From Streptomyces sp. MST-110588 (lineage in GTDB: Bacteria; Actinomycetota; Actinomycetes; Streptomycetales; Streptomycetaceae), in assembly GCF_022695595.1 (NCBI RefSeq), contig NZ_CP074380.1:4562501-4626500 (forward strand): a stretch of DNA of 64,000 bases, read 5' to 3'. Numbering within the stretch: the stretch's first letter is position 1; each line of letters begins with the position of its first letter. This document shows positions 53,236 to 61,939 of the stretch, in pieces. Below the pieces are notes generated by a model. The model ran no database searches and was not told the origin of the DNA. It saw only the letters and a program-made list of their open reading frames with translations. Made by a program: the position numbers and the translations under genes.

Positions 53236-53658
53236 CTACGCCCCGGTACCGGTGTCTATGCCGGTGCCGGTGCCGGTCTCGGCGTCCTGCGGGTACCAGC
53301 GCAGTTCCACGGTGTTGCCGTCCGGGTCCCGTACGTAGACCGACTGGGCCTGGCCCCGGGCGCCGAAGTTGTCGAACGGGCCCTCCATGTCGGGGAAGGT
53401 GCCCGACTCCTTGACCTGCTGCCAGTCCAGCGGGTCGACGACCAGGCAGATGTGGTCCACGTTGGAGCCGTTACGGGACCGGCTGACCAGGTCGATGATC
53501 GTGGTCGGGCTGACCCGTACCGAGGGGAAGGGCACCTTTCCGGCCCGCCACTCCTCCACCCGGACCGGCTCCAGGCCGAGAGGCCCGCAGTAGAACTCCA
53601 GAGTCCGTTCCACGTCCCGCACATTGAGGACGAGGTGATCGAAAGCCTTGACCCGCAT
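53236..53658 (-). CDS. VOC-family protein (glyoxalase/dioxygenase fold)
   Basis: A 140-residue vicinal-oxygen-chelate protein: FDHLVLNVRDVERTLEFYCGPLGLEPV, SPTTIIDLVSR, VDHICLVVD, and DPDGNTVELRWYPQ with the C-terminal Glu. Likely metal ligands are His in DHLV and DHIC and the Glu of TVELRW. The tail is a Gly/Thr repeat (GTGTGIDTGTGA). The ATG at 53658 has GAAAGG upstream. Substrate not predictable. Confidence 0.88.
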   Translation of the reverse strand: MRVKAFDHLVLNVRDVERTLEFYCGPLGLEPVRVEEWRAGKVPFPSVRVSPTTIIDLVSRSRNGSNVDHICLVVDPLDWQQVKESGTFPDMEGPFDNFGARGQAQSVYVRDPDGNTVELRWYPQDAETGTGTGIDTGTGA

Positions 53659-53741
53659 GAGAACAGCCTTTCAGCGATGAGGTTCACCCATGATCATTAT
53701 GGGCGGCACCGTCACGGGGCCATCACGCAGGGTGTGGATCG

Positions 53742-54053
53742 TCAGGCGGTGCCGGCCTGACGGCGGCGGTGGCGGGTGATGCCCAGGCCCGTGACGCCGG
53801 CGGCACCGACGGCGACGGCGATCCCGGCGCCCGCGGGGAGGTGGACGGCCTTGTCGGCGAGGTCGGCGAGGCCGCCGGGAGGCAGCAGGACGGACTGCCG
53901 CCCGGCCGCCCGCTCGGTGGTGCCGGTCGTGTGGGCCGGGCCGTCGGCGCCGGTGCCGTCGGCGAACGCGCCGACCGCCGGGAGCAGCAGGGCGGCGAGT
54001 GCGCCGGTGGTCACGGCAGCGGTACGGAACACGGTGCGGCGCTCGGCTCGCAT
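53742..54053 (-). CDS. Small exported protein with C-terminal membrane anchor
   Basis: 103 residues. A signal peptide (TTGALAALLLPAVGAFADG) precedes a short linker and a C-terminal helix (AGIAVAVGAAGVTGLGI) followed by RHRRRQAG, the layout of surface-anchored proteins. HLPAGAG stands where a sortase motif would, but it is not LPxTG or LAxTG, so I call it membrane-anchored. The ATG at 54053 has GAGGAGGAG upstream. No family recognised. Confidence 0.75.
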   Translation of the reverse strand: MRAERRTVFRTAAVTTGALAALLLPAVGAFADGTGADGPAHTTGTTERAAGRQSVLLPPGGLADLADKAVHLPAGAGIAVAVGAAGVTGLGITRHRRRQAGTA

Positions 54054-54225
54054 GGACTACTCCTCCTCGTGGGTCGCGTGGGCGGACCCGGCCTCAGGTC
54101 GATGACCCGGCACACGCTACGGAGCGTCCTTCACGGCGATCGGTAGGTTGTGTAACAGTCGGCGCTACCTCTTCTGTCGGTCGTGTCACGGCGCGGAGGG
54201 GCTACGGCGGCATAAGCGCTTTGTG

Positions 54226-56331
54226 TCACGTTTTGTCACTCGCAAGGGCGCCCGCTGCCACTGTCGCCTCTCCACGATCTTCGAGATCCTCCGAATCCTC
54301 CGGCTCCACCATCTCCCAGGAGTCCCACGGATCCCCCGCGTCCGCTGCCCCGGCCCCACCCCCGGTCACGGCCGCGCTCACGTCCACCCCGGCGTCCGGG
54401 GCCGCCGCGCCGTCCCGGGCCGGCTCCCCGTTCCCTTCCCCGTCCCCCTCGTCCACGAGCACGGCCAGGATCTGGGCGCCGTACTTCGCCAGTTTGTTCT
54501 CGCCCACCCCGTTGACCGTGGCGAGGGCGGAGACGTCGGCCGGCCGGGCGGTGGCGATCTCCCGGAGCGTGGCGTCGTGGAAGATCACGTACGCGGGTAC
54601 GCCCTGCTCCTTGGCGGTACGGGCGCGCCAGGCGCGGAGCGCCTCGAACAGCGGCCGGTCCTCCTCGGGGAGGTCGGCGGGCACCGAGCGGCGCTCCTTG
54701 GCGGCCTTGGCCGCCTTGGCGGCGCGGGCCGGCTTCTCCGGCTCGCGCCGCATCGGCACCTGGCGGGTGCCGCGCAGCACCTCGCCGCTGGCTTCGGTGA
54801 GCACCAGCGTGCCGTAGTCACCCTCAACCGCCAGGAGGCCCTGGGCGAGCAACTGACGGACCACGCCCCGCCATTCGGCCTCGCGCAGGTCCTCGCCGAT
54901 GCCGAAGACGCTCAGCGCATCATGGTCGAACTGGATGACCTTGGCGGTCTTGCGGCCCAGCAGGATGTCGATGATCTGTCCGGCGCCGAACTTCTGTCCG
55001 CGCTCCCGCTGCAGCCGCACCACCGTCGACAGCAGTTTCTGTGCGGCGACCGTGCCGTCCCAGGTCTGCGGCGGTGCCAGGCACGTGTCGCAGTTGCCGC
55101 AGGCTGTGGACTGCTGCCCGAAGTAGGCCAGCAGCCGCACCCGCCGGCACTGGACCGTCTCGCACAGCGCGAGCATCGCGTCCAGGTGCGCGGACAGCCG
55201 CCGCCGGTGGGTGTCGTCGCCCTCCGAGCCGTCGATCATCTTCCGCTGCTGTACGACGTCCTGAAGGCCGTACGCCAGCCAGGCGGTGGACGGACGGCCG
55301 TCCCGGCCCGCGCGTCCGGTCTCCTGGTAGTACCCCTCCACGGACTTCGGCAGGTCCAGGTGGGCCACGAAGCGTACGTCCGGCTTGTCGATGCCCATGC
55401 CGAACGCGATCGTGGCGACCACGACCAGGCCGTCCTCGCGCAGGAACCGCGCCTGGTGCGCGGCGCGCGTACGGGAGTCCAGCCCGGCGTGGTACGGGAC
55501 GGCGGGGATGCCGTTGCGCACCAGGAACTCCGCGGTCTTCTCCACGGACGCCCGCGACAGGCAGTAGACGATGCCCGCGTCACCGGGGTGCTCGGTGCGC
55601 AGCAGCTCCAGCAACTGCCGCTTGGGGTCGTTCTTCGCCTCGATGCGGTACTGGATGTTGGGCCGGTCGAAGCTGGCGACGAAGTGCCGGGCGTCCTGCA
55701 TGCGCAGCCGCGTGGTGATCTCGGCGTGGGTGGCGTCGGTGGCGGTGGCGGTCAGCGCGATCCGCGGTACGTCCGGCCAGCGCTCGTGCAGCATCGACAG
55801 GGCCAGGTAGTCGGGCCGGAAGTCGTGTCCCCACTGGGCCACGCAGTGTGCTTCGTCGATCGCGAAGAGCGCGACCTTCCCCCGGTCCAGCAGGCTCAGC
55901 GTCTGCTCCACCCGCAGCCGCTCCGGCGCCAGGTACAGCAGGTCCAGCTCCCCGGCGAGGAATTCGGCCTCCACCAGGCGCCGCTCTTCGAGGTCCTGTG
56001 TGGAGTTCAGGAACCCGGCCCGTACGCCCAGCGCGCGCAGCGCGTCGACCTGGTCCTGCATGAGGGCGATCAGGGGGGAGACCACCACCCCGACGCCGGG
56101 CCGCACCAGCGCCGGGATCTGGTAGCACAGCGACTTGCCGCCGCCGGTCGGCATCAGGACGACGGCGTCCCCACCGCCTATGACGTGCTCGATGATCTCC
56201 TGCTGACTGCCACGGAAGGCGTCATAACCAAAGACCCGGCGCAGCACCTCCACCGCGCCACCCGCCCGGGCCCCGTCCACCCCGTCGTCTGCATCCATGC
56301 CCTCGACCACTTCCACGTCCGCCTGCCTCAT
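54226..56331 (-). CDS. recQ: ATP-dependent DNA helicase RecQ
   Basis: A 701-residue 3'-5' helicase for recombination and replication-fork repair. Motif I MPTGGGKSLCYQ, motif II IDEAHCVAQWGHDFRPDY, motif III LTATAT and motif VI QETGRAGRDG are present. A RecQ zinc site is complete (QCRRVRLLAYFG, TACGNCDTC). Winged-helix and HRDC domains follow (PLFEALRAWRARTAKEQGVPAYVIF, VNGVGENKLAKYG). The acidic, Gly/Ala-rich tail is lineage-specific. The start is uncertain: ATG 56331 or ATG 56298. Confidence 0.95.
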   Translation of the reverse strand: MRQADVEVVEGMDADDGVDGARAGGAVEVLRRVFGYDAFRGSQQEIIEHVIGGGDAVVLMPTGGGKSLCYQIPALVRPGVGVVVSPLIALMQDQVDALRALGVRAGFLNSTQDLEERRLVEAEFLAGELDLLYLAPERLRVEQTLSLLDRGKVALFAIDEAHCVAQWGHDFRPDYLALSMLHERWPDVPRIALTATATDATHAEITTRLRMQDARHFVASFDRPNIQYRIEAKNDPKRQLLELLRTEHPGDAGIVYCLSRASVEKTAEFLVRNGIPAVPYHAGLDSRTRAAHQARFLREDGLVVVATIAFGMGIDKPDVRFVAHLDLPKSVEGYYQETGRAGRDGRPSTAWLAYGLQDVVQQRKMIDGSEGDDTHRRRLSAHLDAMLALCETVQCRRVRLLAYFGQQSTACGNCDTCLAPPQTWDGTVAAQKLLSTVVRLQRERGQKFGAGQIIDILLGRKTAKVIQFDHDALSVFGIGEDLREAEWRGVVRQLLAQGLLAVEGDYGTLVLTEASGEVLRGTRQVPMRREPEKPARAAKAAKAAKERRSVPADLPEEDRPLFEALRAWRARTAKEQGVPAYVIFHDATLREIATARPADVSALATVNGVGENKLAKYGAQILAVLVDEGDGEGNGEPARDGAAAPDAGVDVSAAVTGGGAGAADAGDPWDSWEMVEPEDSEDLEDRGEATVAAGALASDKT

Positions 56332-56411
56332 CCCTGAAGCGTACGAGTTCCGCCCCCACCCCGCTGGCCCTGTGGACAACTCCCGCACTACGCCCCCGCG
56401 GACCCCGAAGC

Positions 56412-56980
56412 CCGATCCGGGCCCACTACGAAGCCGCCGTCCTCTGGAGCGCGCACGCAGGTGCCCTCTGGCGGCGCTTCTCCATCTACCTGCGGCGGAA
56501 GGTCGCCAAGCGCGCCGGCCTCACCCAACGCGCGTTCCGGCAGTACGCCCGGGTGTCCTTCGCCAAGGTCGCCGAGTACGAGAAGCGCGGTGCCGTCCGC
56601 CTCCACGCCATCATCCGCCTCGACGGCCCCACCGGCAGCGACACCCCGCCACCCCCCTGGGCCACCGCCGCATTACTCGCCGACGCCATCCAGGCGGCCA
56701 CGGCCGCCCGCGTGGACGGCCCGGTCATCGACGGCCGGGCACACGTCTTCACCTTCGGCCGCCAGCTCACGTACGCACCATCCGCTCGGCCGCCTTCGAC
56801 GACGGCCAGGAGCTGACCGAACGGGCCGTGGCCTTGTACATCGCCAAGTACGCCACAAGGGCGCCGAGACCGCGACCGGAGCCCTCGACCGCCCGCTGAA
56901 GTTCCTCGCCGCACGCGTCCAGCTCGACATCAGCGACCATGCCCGCCGCCTGATCCGAACGGGTTTCTCGCAGCTTCCCA
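56412..56980 (+). pseudogene. Remnant of a RepSA-type replication initiator
   Basis: Reading across frames gives HYEAAVLWSAHAGALWRRF, then FAKVAEYEKRGAVRLHAIIRLDGP, PPPWATAALLADAI, FTFGRQLTY, DDGQELTERAVALYIAKYAT, KGAETATGALDRPL and SDHARRLIRTGF. This order matches the middle of RepSA proteins of Streptomyces integrative elements of the pSAM2/SLP1 kind. At least two frame shifts (near 56775 and 56860) and loss of both ends make it non-functional. It lies 890 bases from a tRNA-Arg gene, a class of site these elements use. Confidence 0.75.
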
Positions 56981-57046
56981 TGACGACACGCTCTACGCGG
57001 CCTTCGTGCTCGCCATCGCGATGGGCCCCCGCCAAGGCCGCTGTGA

Positions 57047-57493
57047 CTACAGATCTTCGGGTAGGAGCCGGAATGCCGGGTGGCCGGTCAGAGGCCGGAC
57101 CATGCGGAAGTGGTGGTCGGTGGTGAGTAGGGCGTCGGTGCGGTAGGCGGCGGCGAGGGCGACGTTCATGGCGTCTGTGAGGCCGATGCCTTTGCCGCCG
57201 TCAGCGTCCGCGTAGCCTTCGGCGACCGCGATCGCCGCGCTCAGGTGAGTGCTGACGGAGGGCACCTCGAAGCGTCGGGTTGCGACGTTACGCTCGATGA
57301 AGCGCGCAGCGATCAGGGCCTTCTGGGCTCCGGCACGGGTCGAGATCAGGTAGTCCAGTTCGGCCAGGACCATGGGGGAGATGATGAGGTGGCTGGTTGC
57401 TGCCAGGGCCTTCTTGTGTTCCTGGTGGCCGGTGAGTTTTGGGTCGAGCAGGCGGTACAGGCCGTTGGTGCCGGCGACGGCAACCAGGCTCAC
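57047..57493 (-). CDS. PIN-domain (VapC-like) toxin with altered first catalytic residue
   Basis: A 148-residue PIN protein. SPMVLAELDYLISTRAG (second acidic residue), GIGLTDAMNVALAAAYRTDALLTTDHHF (third and fourth acidic residues) are intact. The first motif, normally V-x-D-T-N, here reads VAGTNGLYRLLD, so the metal-binding Asp is Gly; one base change (GAC to GGC) would explain it. RNase activity is therefore doubtful. The GTG start overlaps the antitoxin stop by four bases. Confidence 0.88.
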   Translation of the reverse strand: MSLVAVAGTNGLYRLLDPKLTGHQEHKKALAATSHLIISPMVLAELDYLISTRAGAQKALIAARFIERNVATRRFEVPSVSTHLSAAIAVAEGYADADGGKGIGLTDAMNVALAAAYRTDALLTTDHHFRMVRPLTGHPAFRLLPEDL

Positions 57494-57741
57494 GCGCCCA
57501 TCCCCTTGAGGGTGTCCTCGATCTCGTCGTCGGTGAGGTCGGGCAGGCCGAGTTCGGGGAGGTCGAGGTTGCCCATGGCGTCGGTCGGGTACGGGGGCAC
57601 ATCCGTGTCGCTTATCGGGACGACCCGTGCGACGGGGGCCCCGTTCTTGGTGACGGTGACGGTCTCGCCGCGGGCTGCTGCGGCGAGGATCTGGGAGGAC
57701 TTCTGGTTGAACTCCCGGGCCGTGGTCTCCATGTAGTACAT
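57490..57741 (-). CDS. Phd/YefM-family antitoxin
   Basis: 83 residues. METTAREFNQKSSQILAAAARGETVTVTKNGAPVARVVPI is the Phd/YefM DNA-binding domain; the acidic C-terminus (LPDLTDDEIEDTLKGMG) would wrap the toxin. It starts at ATG 57741, or 57732 in frame. GTAGTAC/GTTGCTAC around 57732-57749 might be the autoregulatory operator. Translationally coupled to the PIN gene. Confidence 0.9.
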   Translation of the reverse strand: MYYMETTAREFNQKSSQILAAAARGETVTVTKNGAPVARVVPISDTDVPPYPTDAMGNLDLPELGLPDLTDDEIEDTLKGMGA

Positions 57742-57804
57742 GTTGCTACGCGAGTGCTGACGTTACTCATCGCGCCGTCCCCATCAGGTTCCCGTGGCGG
57801 GTAA

Positions 57805-57841
57805 AAAACACCCCTCCGCGGTATTCGCGGAGGGGTGTTTT
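57805..57841. terminator. Bidirectional hairpin terminator
   Basis: A 16-bp perfect stem AAAACACCCCTCCGCG (57805-57820) pairs with 57826-57841 around a five-base loop. A-rich and T-rich ends make it rho-independent in both directions. It lies 25 bases beyond the tRNA-Arg 3' end. Confidence 0.93.
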
Positions 57842-57865
57842 GTCCAATTGTCTGGCGCTTTATCG

Positions 57866-57938
57866 TGCCCCCGGCAGGATTCGAACCTGCGACACCCGCT
57901 TTAGGAGAGCGGTGCTCTATCCCCTGAGCTACGGAGGC
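57866..57938 (-). tRNA. tRNA-Arg (anticodon CCT)
   Basis: A 73-base cloverleaf on the minus strand. The acceptor stem is GCCTCCG/CGGGGGC, the D arm contains AGCTCAGGGGATAGAGC, the anticodon stem CCGCT/AGCGG encloses CTCCTAA, and the T arm is GCAGGTTCGAATCCTGC. The anticodon CCT reads AGG. CCA is not encoded. The terminator at 57805-57841 follows. Confidence 0.96.
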
Positions 57939-58491
57939 CGGGGCCGGCAAAACGCCTTGTCGAAAACTCGGCGGGCGAGCTTCGGGCGGCTTACGCAAAC
58001 CCTCTGGTCAGACGGTCCGCGCCAGGCTCTCCTGGGATGGGTGAGCGTGGCTGCGGCGGGGCTCCGGCTGGCCGCTGCCAGGGTAGCGGATGTGTGTGCC
58101 GCCGTGCGCTCCGGATGCCGGCTGGCGGTGTCAGACCTGGTACTCGGAGGATTGGGGCAGGTCAGGGGCGCTTTTGACGAAGGCGCGCGATCGGTTGGGA
58201 TGGCGGCTGGTACGTTTGGTGTGCTTTCTGGGGGTTACGGGTGTTCTGTTGGTTTATCCCAGGTGAAGCGCGGTCGGTCTGTCGAGGTGCGGCGGGCTGC
58301 AGGCGGTGTAGTCGGTGGCCGTCGCCCGGTGACCCGCTCGCGGGGGTGTCGGCGGCGTGATCTCTTTCGGTATCGACCGGTTGTTCGGGTTCGGCCTCGC
58401 CTCGCTCGCGGTTGTCTGGCCGCACGCGGCAGCGGATGACGCCACCCGTCCGGCCGGCGCGGTGTGGCACCCCGATTGTGCGGGCTGCCTC

Positions 58492-58626
58492 TTACGGGGC
58501 GTTGGCTTCGGTGCGCCGTAGAGAGGCGGGTGTACGTCCGAGGAAGTCCTGAGCGGTACGGGTGAGGTGGACCTGGTCGGCGAAGCCTGCGGTGGCTGCG
58601 GCCAGGGCGGCAGTCGAATCGAGCCG
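58492..58626 (-). pseudogene. C-terminal fragment of an AraC-family regulator
   Basis: The minus frame ending at 58492 reads STAALAAATAGFADQVHLTR then TAQDFLGRTPASLRR, the second helix-turn-helix and end of an AraC-type regulator. Upstream residues do not continue the family, so only about 40 residues remain. Confidence 0.65.
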
Positions 58627-58734
58627 GACCGGCCCCGGCTGCTGGAGCGGTCGGCCGGTGCGGTGGTCCGGCTGGTGGTGAACGCCCTGTATACCGTCTG
58701 GGCGGTCGCCACGAGCAGATCCGCTGCACAGCTC

Positions 58735-59050
58735 AGCGGTATCTCGGGTCGGCTGGTCGTCGGCCGGGTGAGTGCGGTCGACACCATGGGAAGGACCGTG
58801 CATACGGACGGCGCGGTTCCATCGATCGGTTACGACGCCCTGATGTACGCGGCGGGCGGCCGGGCGCGGCGGAGGTGCGGTCGTGATGGTCGGTGCAGGG
58901 CTGGGCGGGCTGGAAACCGCTGCGGAACTGGCCGAGATTGGCCCCCCATCTGCACGTCCGGCTGTTCACCCACGCCGACGACCGCCCGTGCGGATTCGTT
59001 CTGACAGGACGAGCCGCGGCGGCATCCAAGGAGCAAGGAGGCTGTTCTGC
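58735..59050 (+). pseudogene. Fragments of an FAD/NAD(P)-dependent oxidoreductase
   Basis: Two pieces in different frames: RVSAVDTMGRTVHTDGAVPSI followed by GYDALMYAAGG, then VVMVGAGLGGLETAAELAEI with its GxGxxG nucleotide-binding motif and HLHVRLFTH. They match, in order, the middle of NDH-2-like oxidoreductases. Frame shifts near 58865 and 58945 and missing ends show decay. Confidence 0.6.
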
Positions 59051-60216
59051 GAAGCACGGTATGTTCCGGGACGCGTGGGGGGCCGGGCCGTGATGAGTGG
59101 GATCGCTGAACCAATGCGCCCGTGCTACTTCCTGACGCCGGAGCAGGTCGGCAATGAGTCGAAAGAGCGCGGGAACGGCTCGTCCTGCTCCTACACCCGG
59201 AGGAGTCCGGCATTACCCGTTTCGTCCATGGCGGGCGGGTTTTGAGTTTCTCGCTTCCGGTGCCGGAAAGGGAAGTCAGGGAAATGAAGAGGTATGTGCT
59301 CCGTGCGGTGATGGCCGTCGGTTGCGGCAATGTTGCGCAATGCAGTCGAGAGTGGGTCTGCAAGCGGTCGGTGATTCCCGTCGGCCGGAAAAGCGACCTG
59401 AGGGTCGGAACCGGGCACCCGTTTCGTCTATGGGCGCATCCCTCGACGCGGAAAGCCGTACGCGGATGAACTGCGCGTACGGTCCGAAGGAAAAGCACGG
59501 CTGCGGCCGTGCCATCCGGACAGTGTAGCGGGTGACGTCCCCGGCCGGGTGTGCATCCTTCCCCGCGGGCGGCGCCCTGTGCGCCCGGCCATCGTGTGCC
59601 GGCAGGCGTGCGGCGGGTCGCGGCGGATGCGTACGCGTACGTAAGGGGCATGTGTGGCGGTGAGACATTGGCCACGGTCATCTCATTCCGACGGGTCGGT
59701 TCTGTCTCCTCCAACTCCCGTACGGCGGGTACGTCTTCGCAGGGCGCGAAGCCGCTCCTCCGCTCGGGGAAGCCTTGTGAAAACCGCCCCGGACAAGGGT
59801 TCGCGGGGTCTTGGCGGCCGTGTCCCGGTGTCCCGTACCCCCCTGTACTTCCCACTGTGCACACGCTGGCAACCGCCCCGTACGGCCCCCGTCACCGGTG
59901 TCGCGGCCCGGGCGTGACAGGAATGAAACCGGACACGTGGAACGCGATCGCGTCTCACTACGTGATCATTAGTGGCGCACTGCCGCGCGTTCGGGTTGGT
60001 TTCATTGCCGGACGGTTCCTCTTCCGCGATCCTGCGTTAGGGCCACGCGGTCGACGGAGGGTGCTTGCACTACCGCCTTTGGATAGTTAGCTGTACCTGC
60101 CGCCCTCTTGCGGGCACCCCTGTTCGGGGCTGCTCGGTATAGGTATCTTGCTGTATGTGACGCGTCAGTAGGGAAAGGGTGCGGGTCATTTCGCCGCAAT
60201 ATAGGAGAGGGTATCG

Positions 60217-60774
60217 ATGAGCCACGTGACGTCGACCGACCTGATCGACCGCGCGTCTGAAATCGTCACCCTTGAAAACGTAACAAAAATATACGAGTCC
60301 GGGTCGCGGGCCGTGTGCGCGCTGCGGAATGTCAGCCTGGCCGTGAACTCCGGGGTCTTCCTCGCCGTAATGGGTGAGGACCGGCCCGGTAAGACGACCC
60401 TGCTGAAGTGTCTGTCCGGCGAGATCCAGCCGTCCTCGGGCGGTGTGCGCCATGGGACGCCGGAGGCCCGTGGGACCGTCGTGGAATGGCTCGGGGCGGA
60501 CGGGACCGGCCCGGGCGAGGAGACCCTGCCCGGCCGCCACCCGCGGCTGCTGCTGGTCGACGAGGGCGGCGAGGAGGTCGGCGCCGCGCTGCGCCGGGCG
60601 GTGCAGCGCCCGGGCGTCGCGGCCGTGATGACCACGACGGAACCGGCCGCCGCCGCCTGCGCGGACGCCGTGGTGTTCCTGCACGGCGGGGCCGTCGTCG
60701 ACATGGTCGCCGACGCCGGCCCCGACCGGATCAGCGAGTGCCTGGAGCGTTCCGCCCGCCTGGGACCGTGCTGA
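60217..60774 (+). CDS. Aberrant short ABC-type ATPase
   Basis: 185 residues. The start looks like a LolD/MacB-type ABC ATPase: IVTLENVTKIYESGSRAVCALRNVSL, Walker A GEDRPGKT and LKCLSGEIQPSSGGV. After that the domain is compressed: no Q-loop and no LSGGQ signature can be found, and only a weak Walker-B-like LLLVDEGGEE appears some 65 residues later. Canonical ATP hydrolysis is unlikely. The ribosome binding site is strong (AGGAGAGGG), and coding bias looks normal, so it may be expressed. It converges on and overlaps the thioesterase by 44 bases. Confidence 0.65.
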   Translation: MSHVTSTDLIDRASEIVTLENVTKIYESGSRAVCALRNVSLAVNSGVFLAVMGEDRPGKTTLLKCLSGEIQPSSGGVRHGTPEARGTVVEWLGADGTGPGEETLPGRHPRLLLVDEGGEEVGAALRRAVQRPGVAAVMTTTEPAAAACADAVVFLHGGAVVDMVADAGPDRISECLERSARLGPC

Positions 60775-61519
60775 GCACCCGGTCGACGATTCCCAGCAGC
60801 GGCCCGGCGTCGTGCAGGAAGAAGTGGTCCCCGGGCAGCTCGTAGCTCTCGAACGGCCCGCTGACGTGCTGTGCCCACTCCTTGACGTGGTGGTGGGCGG
60901 CCTCGGGGTCCGAGGTCCCGGCGAACGCGGTCACCGGCAGTGCAAGCATTTCGCCCGGCTCCGGCAGGCCGCTCTGCGCCAGTTCGAAGTCCGCCCGCAT
61001 CATCGGCAGCAGCAGCTCGATCAGCTCGGGGTTGTTCAGGAACTCCGGCGGGGCGCCGTTCATGTCCCGGATCTCCGCCAGCAGTCCGGCGTCCGGCAGC
61101 AGGTGCCGCCGGCTCTTGGCGGGGTGCGGGACGCAGCCGGACAGGAAGACGTGCGCGGGCCGCGGCAGCCCGTTCTCGCACAGGTACCGGGCCAGTGCGA
61201 AGGCGATCCCGCCGCCCAGGCTGTGCCCGAACAGGGCGAAGGGCTTGTCGAACCAGCCCGCCAGGTTCCGCGCGAGCAGCGGCACCAGCTCCTCCATGCG
61301 CGTCATCGGCGGCTCGCTGAACCGCTCCTCACGGCCGGGCAGCAGCACCGGGCAGACCTCGACCCGCTCGTCCAGCAGCGCGCTCCAGCCGCGGAAGATG
61401 CTGGACCCGCCGCCCGCGTACGGGAAGCACAGCAGCCGCAGCTCCGCCGCGGGCCGGGCCGGGCGGGCCACCGCCCAGCGGGGGGCGGGGCGTTGGGTGG
61501 GACGCTGGTTCGCGGGCAC
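60731..61519 (-). CDS. Type II thioesterase
   Basis: A 262-residue alpha/beta hydrolase of the external thioesterase family that clears misprimed carrier proteins in polyketide or nonribosomal peptide synthesis. RLLCFPYAGGGSSIFRGW, nucleophile motif FALFGHSLGGGIAFALAR, VTAFAGTSDPEAAHHHVKEW (Asp) and LPGDHFFLHD (His) are all intact. The GTG at 61519 has AAAGG 8 bases upstream; the GTG at 61528 directly abuts it. The gene implies a PKS or NRPS cluster beyond the right edge. Confidence 0.93.
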   Translation of the reverse strand: MPANQRPTQRPAPRWAVARPARPAAELRLLCFPYAGGGSSIFRGWSALLDERVEVCPVLLPGREERFSEPPMTRMEELVPLLARNLAGWFDKPFALFGHSLGGGIAFALARYLCENGLPRPAHVFLSGCVPHPAKSRRHLLPDAGLLAEIRDMNGAPPEFLNNPELIELLLPMMRADFELAQSGLPEPGEMLALPVTAFAGTSDPEAAHHHVKEWAQHVSGPFESYELPGDHFFLHDAGPLLGIVDRVLSTVPGGRNAPGTR

Positions 61520-61939
61520 GTGGGTCACCTTTCGACGTCGGTACGGGGAGCGGCGAGCACCTCGCCCGGGCCGGTCCGCCGGCCGTGGCCGGCACGGGGC
61601 CGCGGACCAGCCCGCGCGGCCCGCGCGTGGGGGGTGGCGGTCCGCCGCATGCTGTCATCGCGGTGCCGGGCGGCGGCAGGTCTTTAAGGCTGGACGCAAC
61701 TTCCCTGGTGAGCAGGGGTGTCGGGGCTGCCACAGCTCACTGAACCCGCGATGGTGGTGCAGGCTCCACCCCGGTTCGGGTACGCGGTGTACTGCCCCGG
61801 ACGATCCGTGCGGACACCATGGATGCAGACGGCGCGGCCAGAGCGTGCCCGATACGGCGGGTACGGGCCGGTGGCCGTTACGGCAACCGGCAGCGTCACC
61901 CGACGGCCGCCCGACGGACTTTCCTAGGAGAGCAGCACG
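61520..61939. other. Divergent promoter region, thioesterase/lipoprotein
   Basis: 420 bases without a supported gene. It contains GC-rich sequence on the thioesterase side and, nearer the lipoprotein, repeated CGGTGTACTG- and GTGCGGACACC-type words. No clear operator. Confidence 0.35.

Larger units (their letters stand above)
57939..60216. other. Gene-poor region of decayed sequence
   Basis: About 2.3 kb in which no intact gene can be supported. It holds an AraC fragment (58492-58626), scraps of an FAD/NAD oxidoreductase (about 58735-59050) and otherwise frame-broken sequence with lower GC than the flanks. TGACGCGTCA (60158-60167) is a perfect ten-base palindrome shortly before the ABC-like gene, near a TCGGTATAGGTATC promoter-like stretch. 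A candidate small peptide frame at 59284-59469 lacks support. Confidence 0.55.

Noticed and set aside
53742..54053. Sortase substrate
   Set aside because: LPAGA before the C-terminal helix does not match LPxTG or LAxTG.
57866..57938. Duplicate of the tRNA-Arg 3' end as an attachment repeat
   Set aside because: No second copy of the tRNA 3' segment was found between 56.3 and 60.2 kb, so attachment sites cannot be assigned.
57840..58439. Plus-strand frame of 199 residues across the tRNA-Arg
   Set aside because: It reads through a tRNA gene on the other strand and shows no protein-like composition.
59284..59469. Candidate short peptide (MKRYVLRAVMAVGCGN start) that might be a peptide natural-product precursor
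   Set aside because: Its ribosome binding site spacing is poor, no modifying enzyme is nearby, and the area is full of decayed sequence.
60158..60167. TGACGCGTCA as a sixth member of the operator family
   Set aside because: The half-sites agree, but the three-base spacer is missing, so the arms would face the protein differently.
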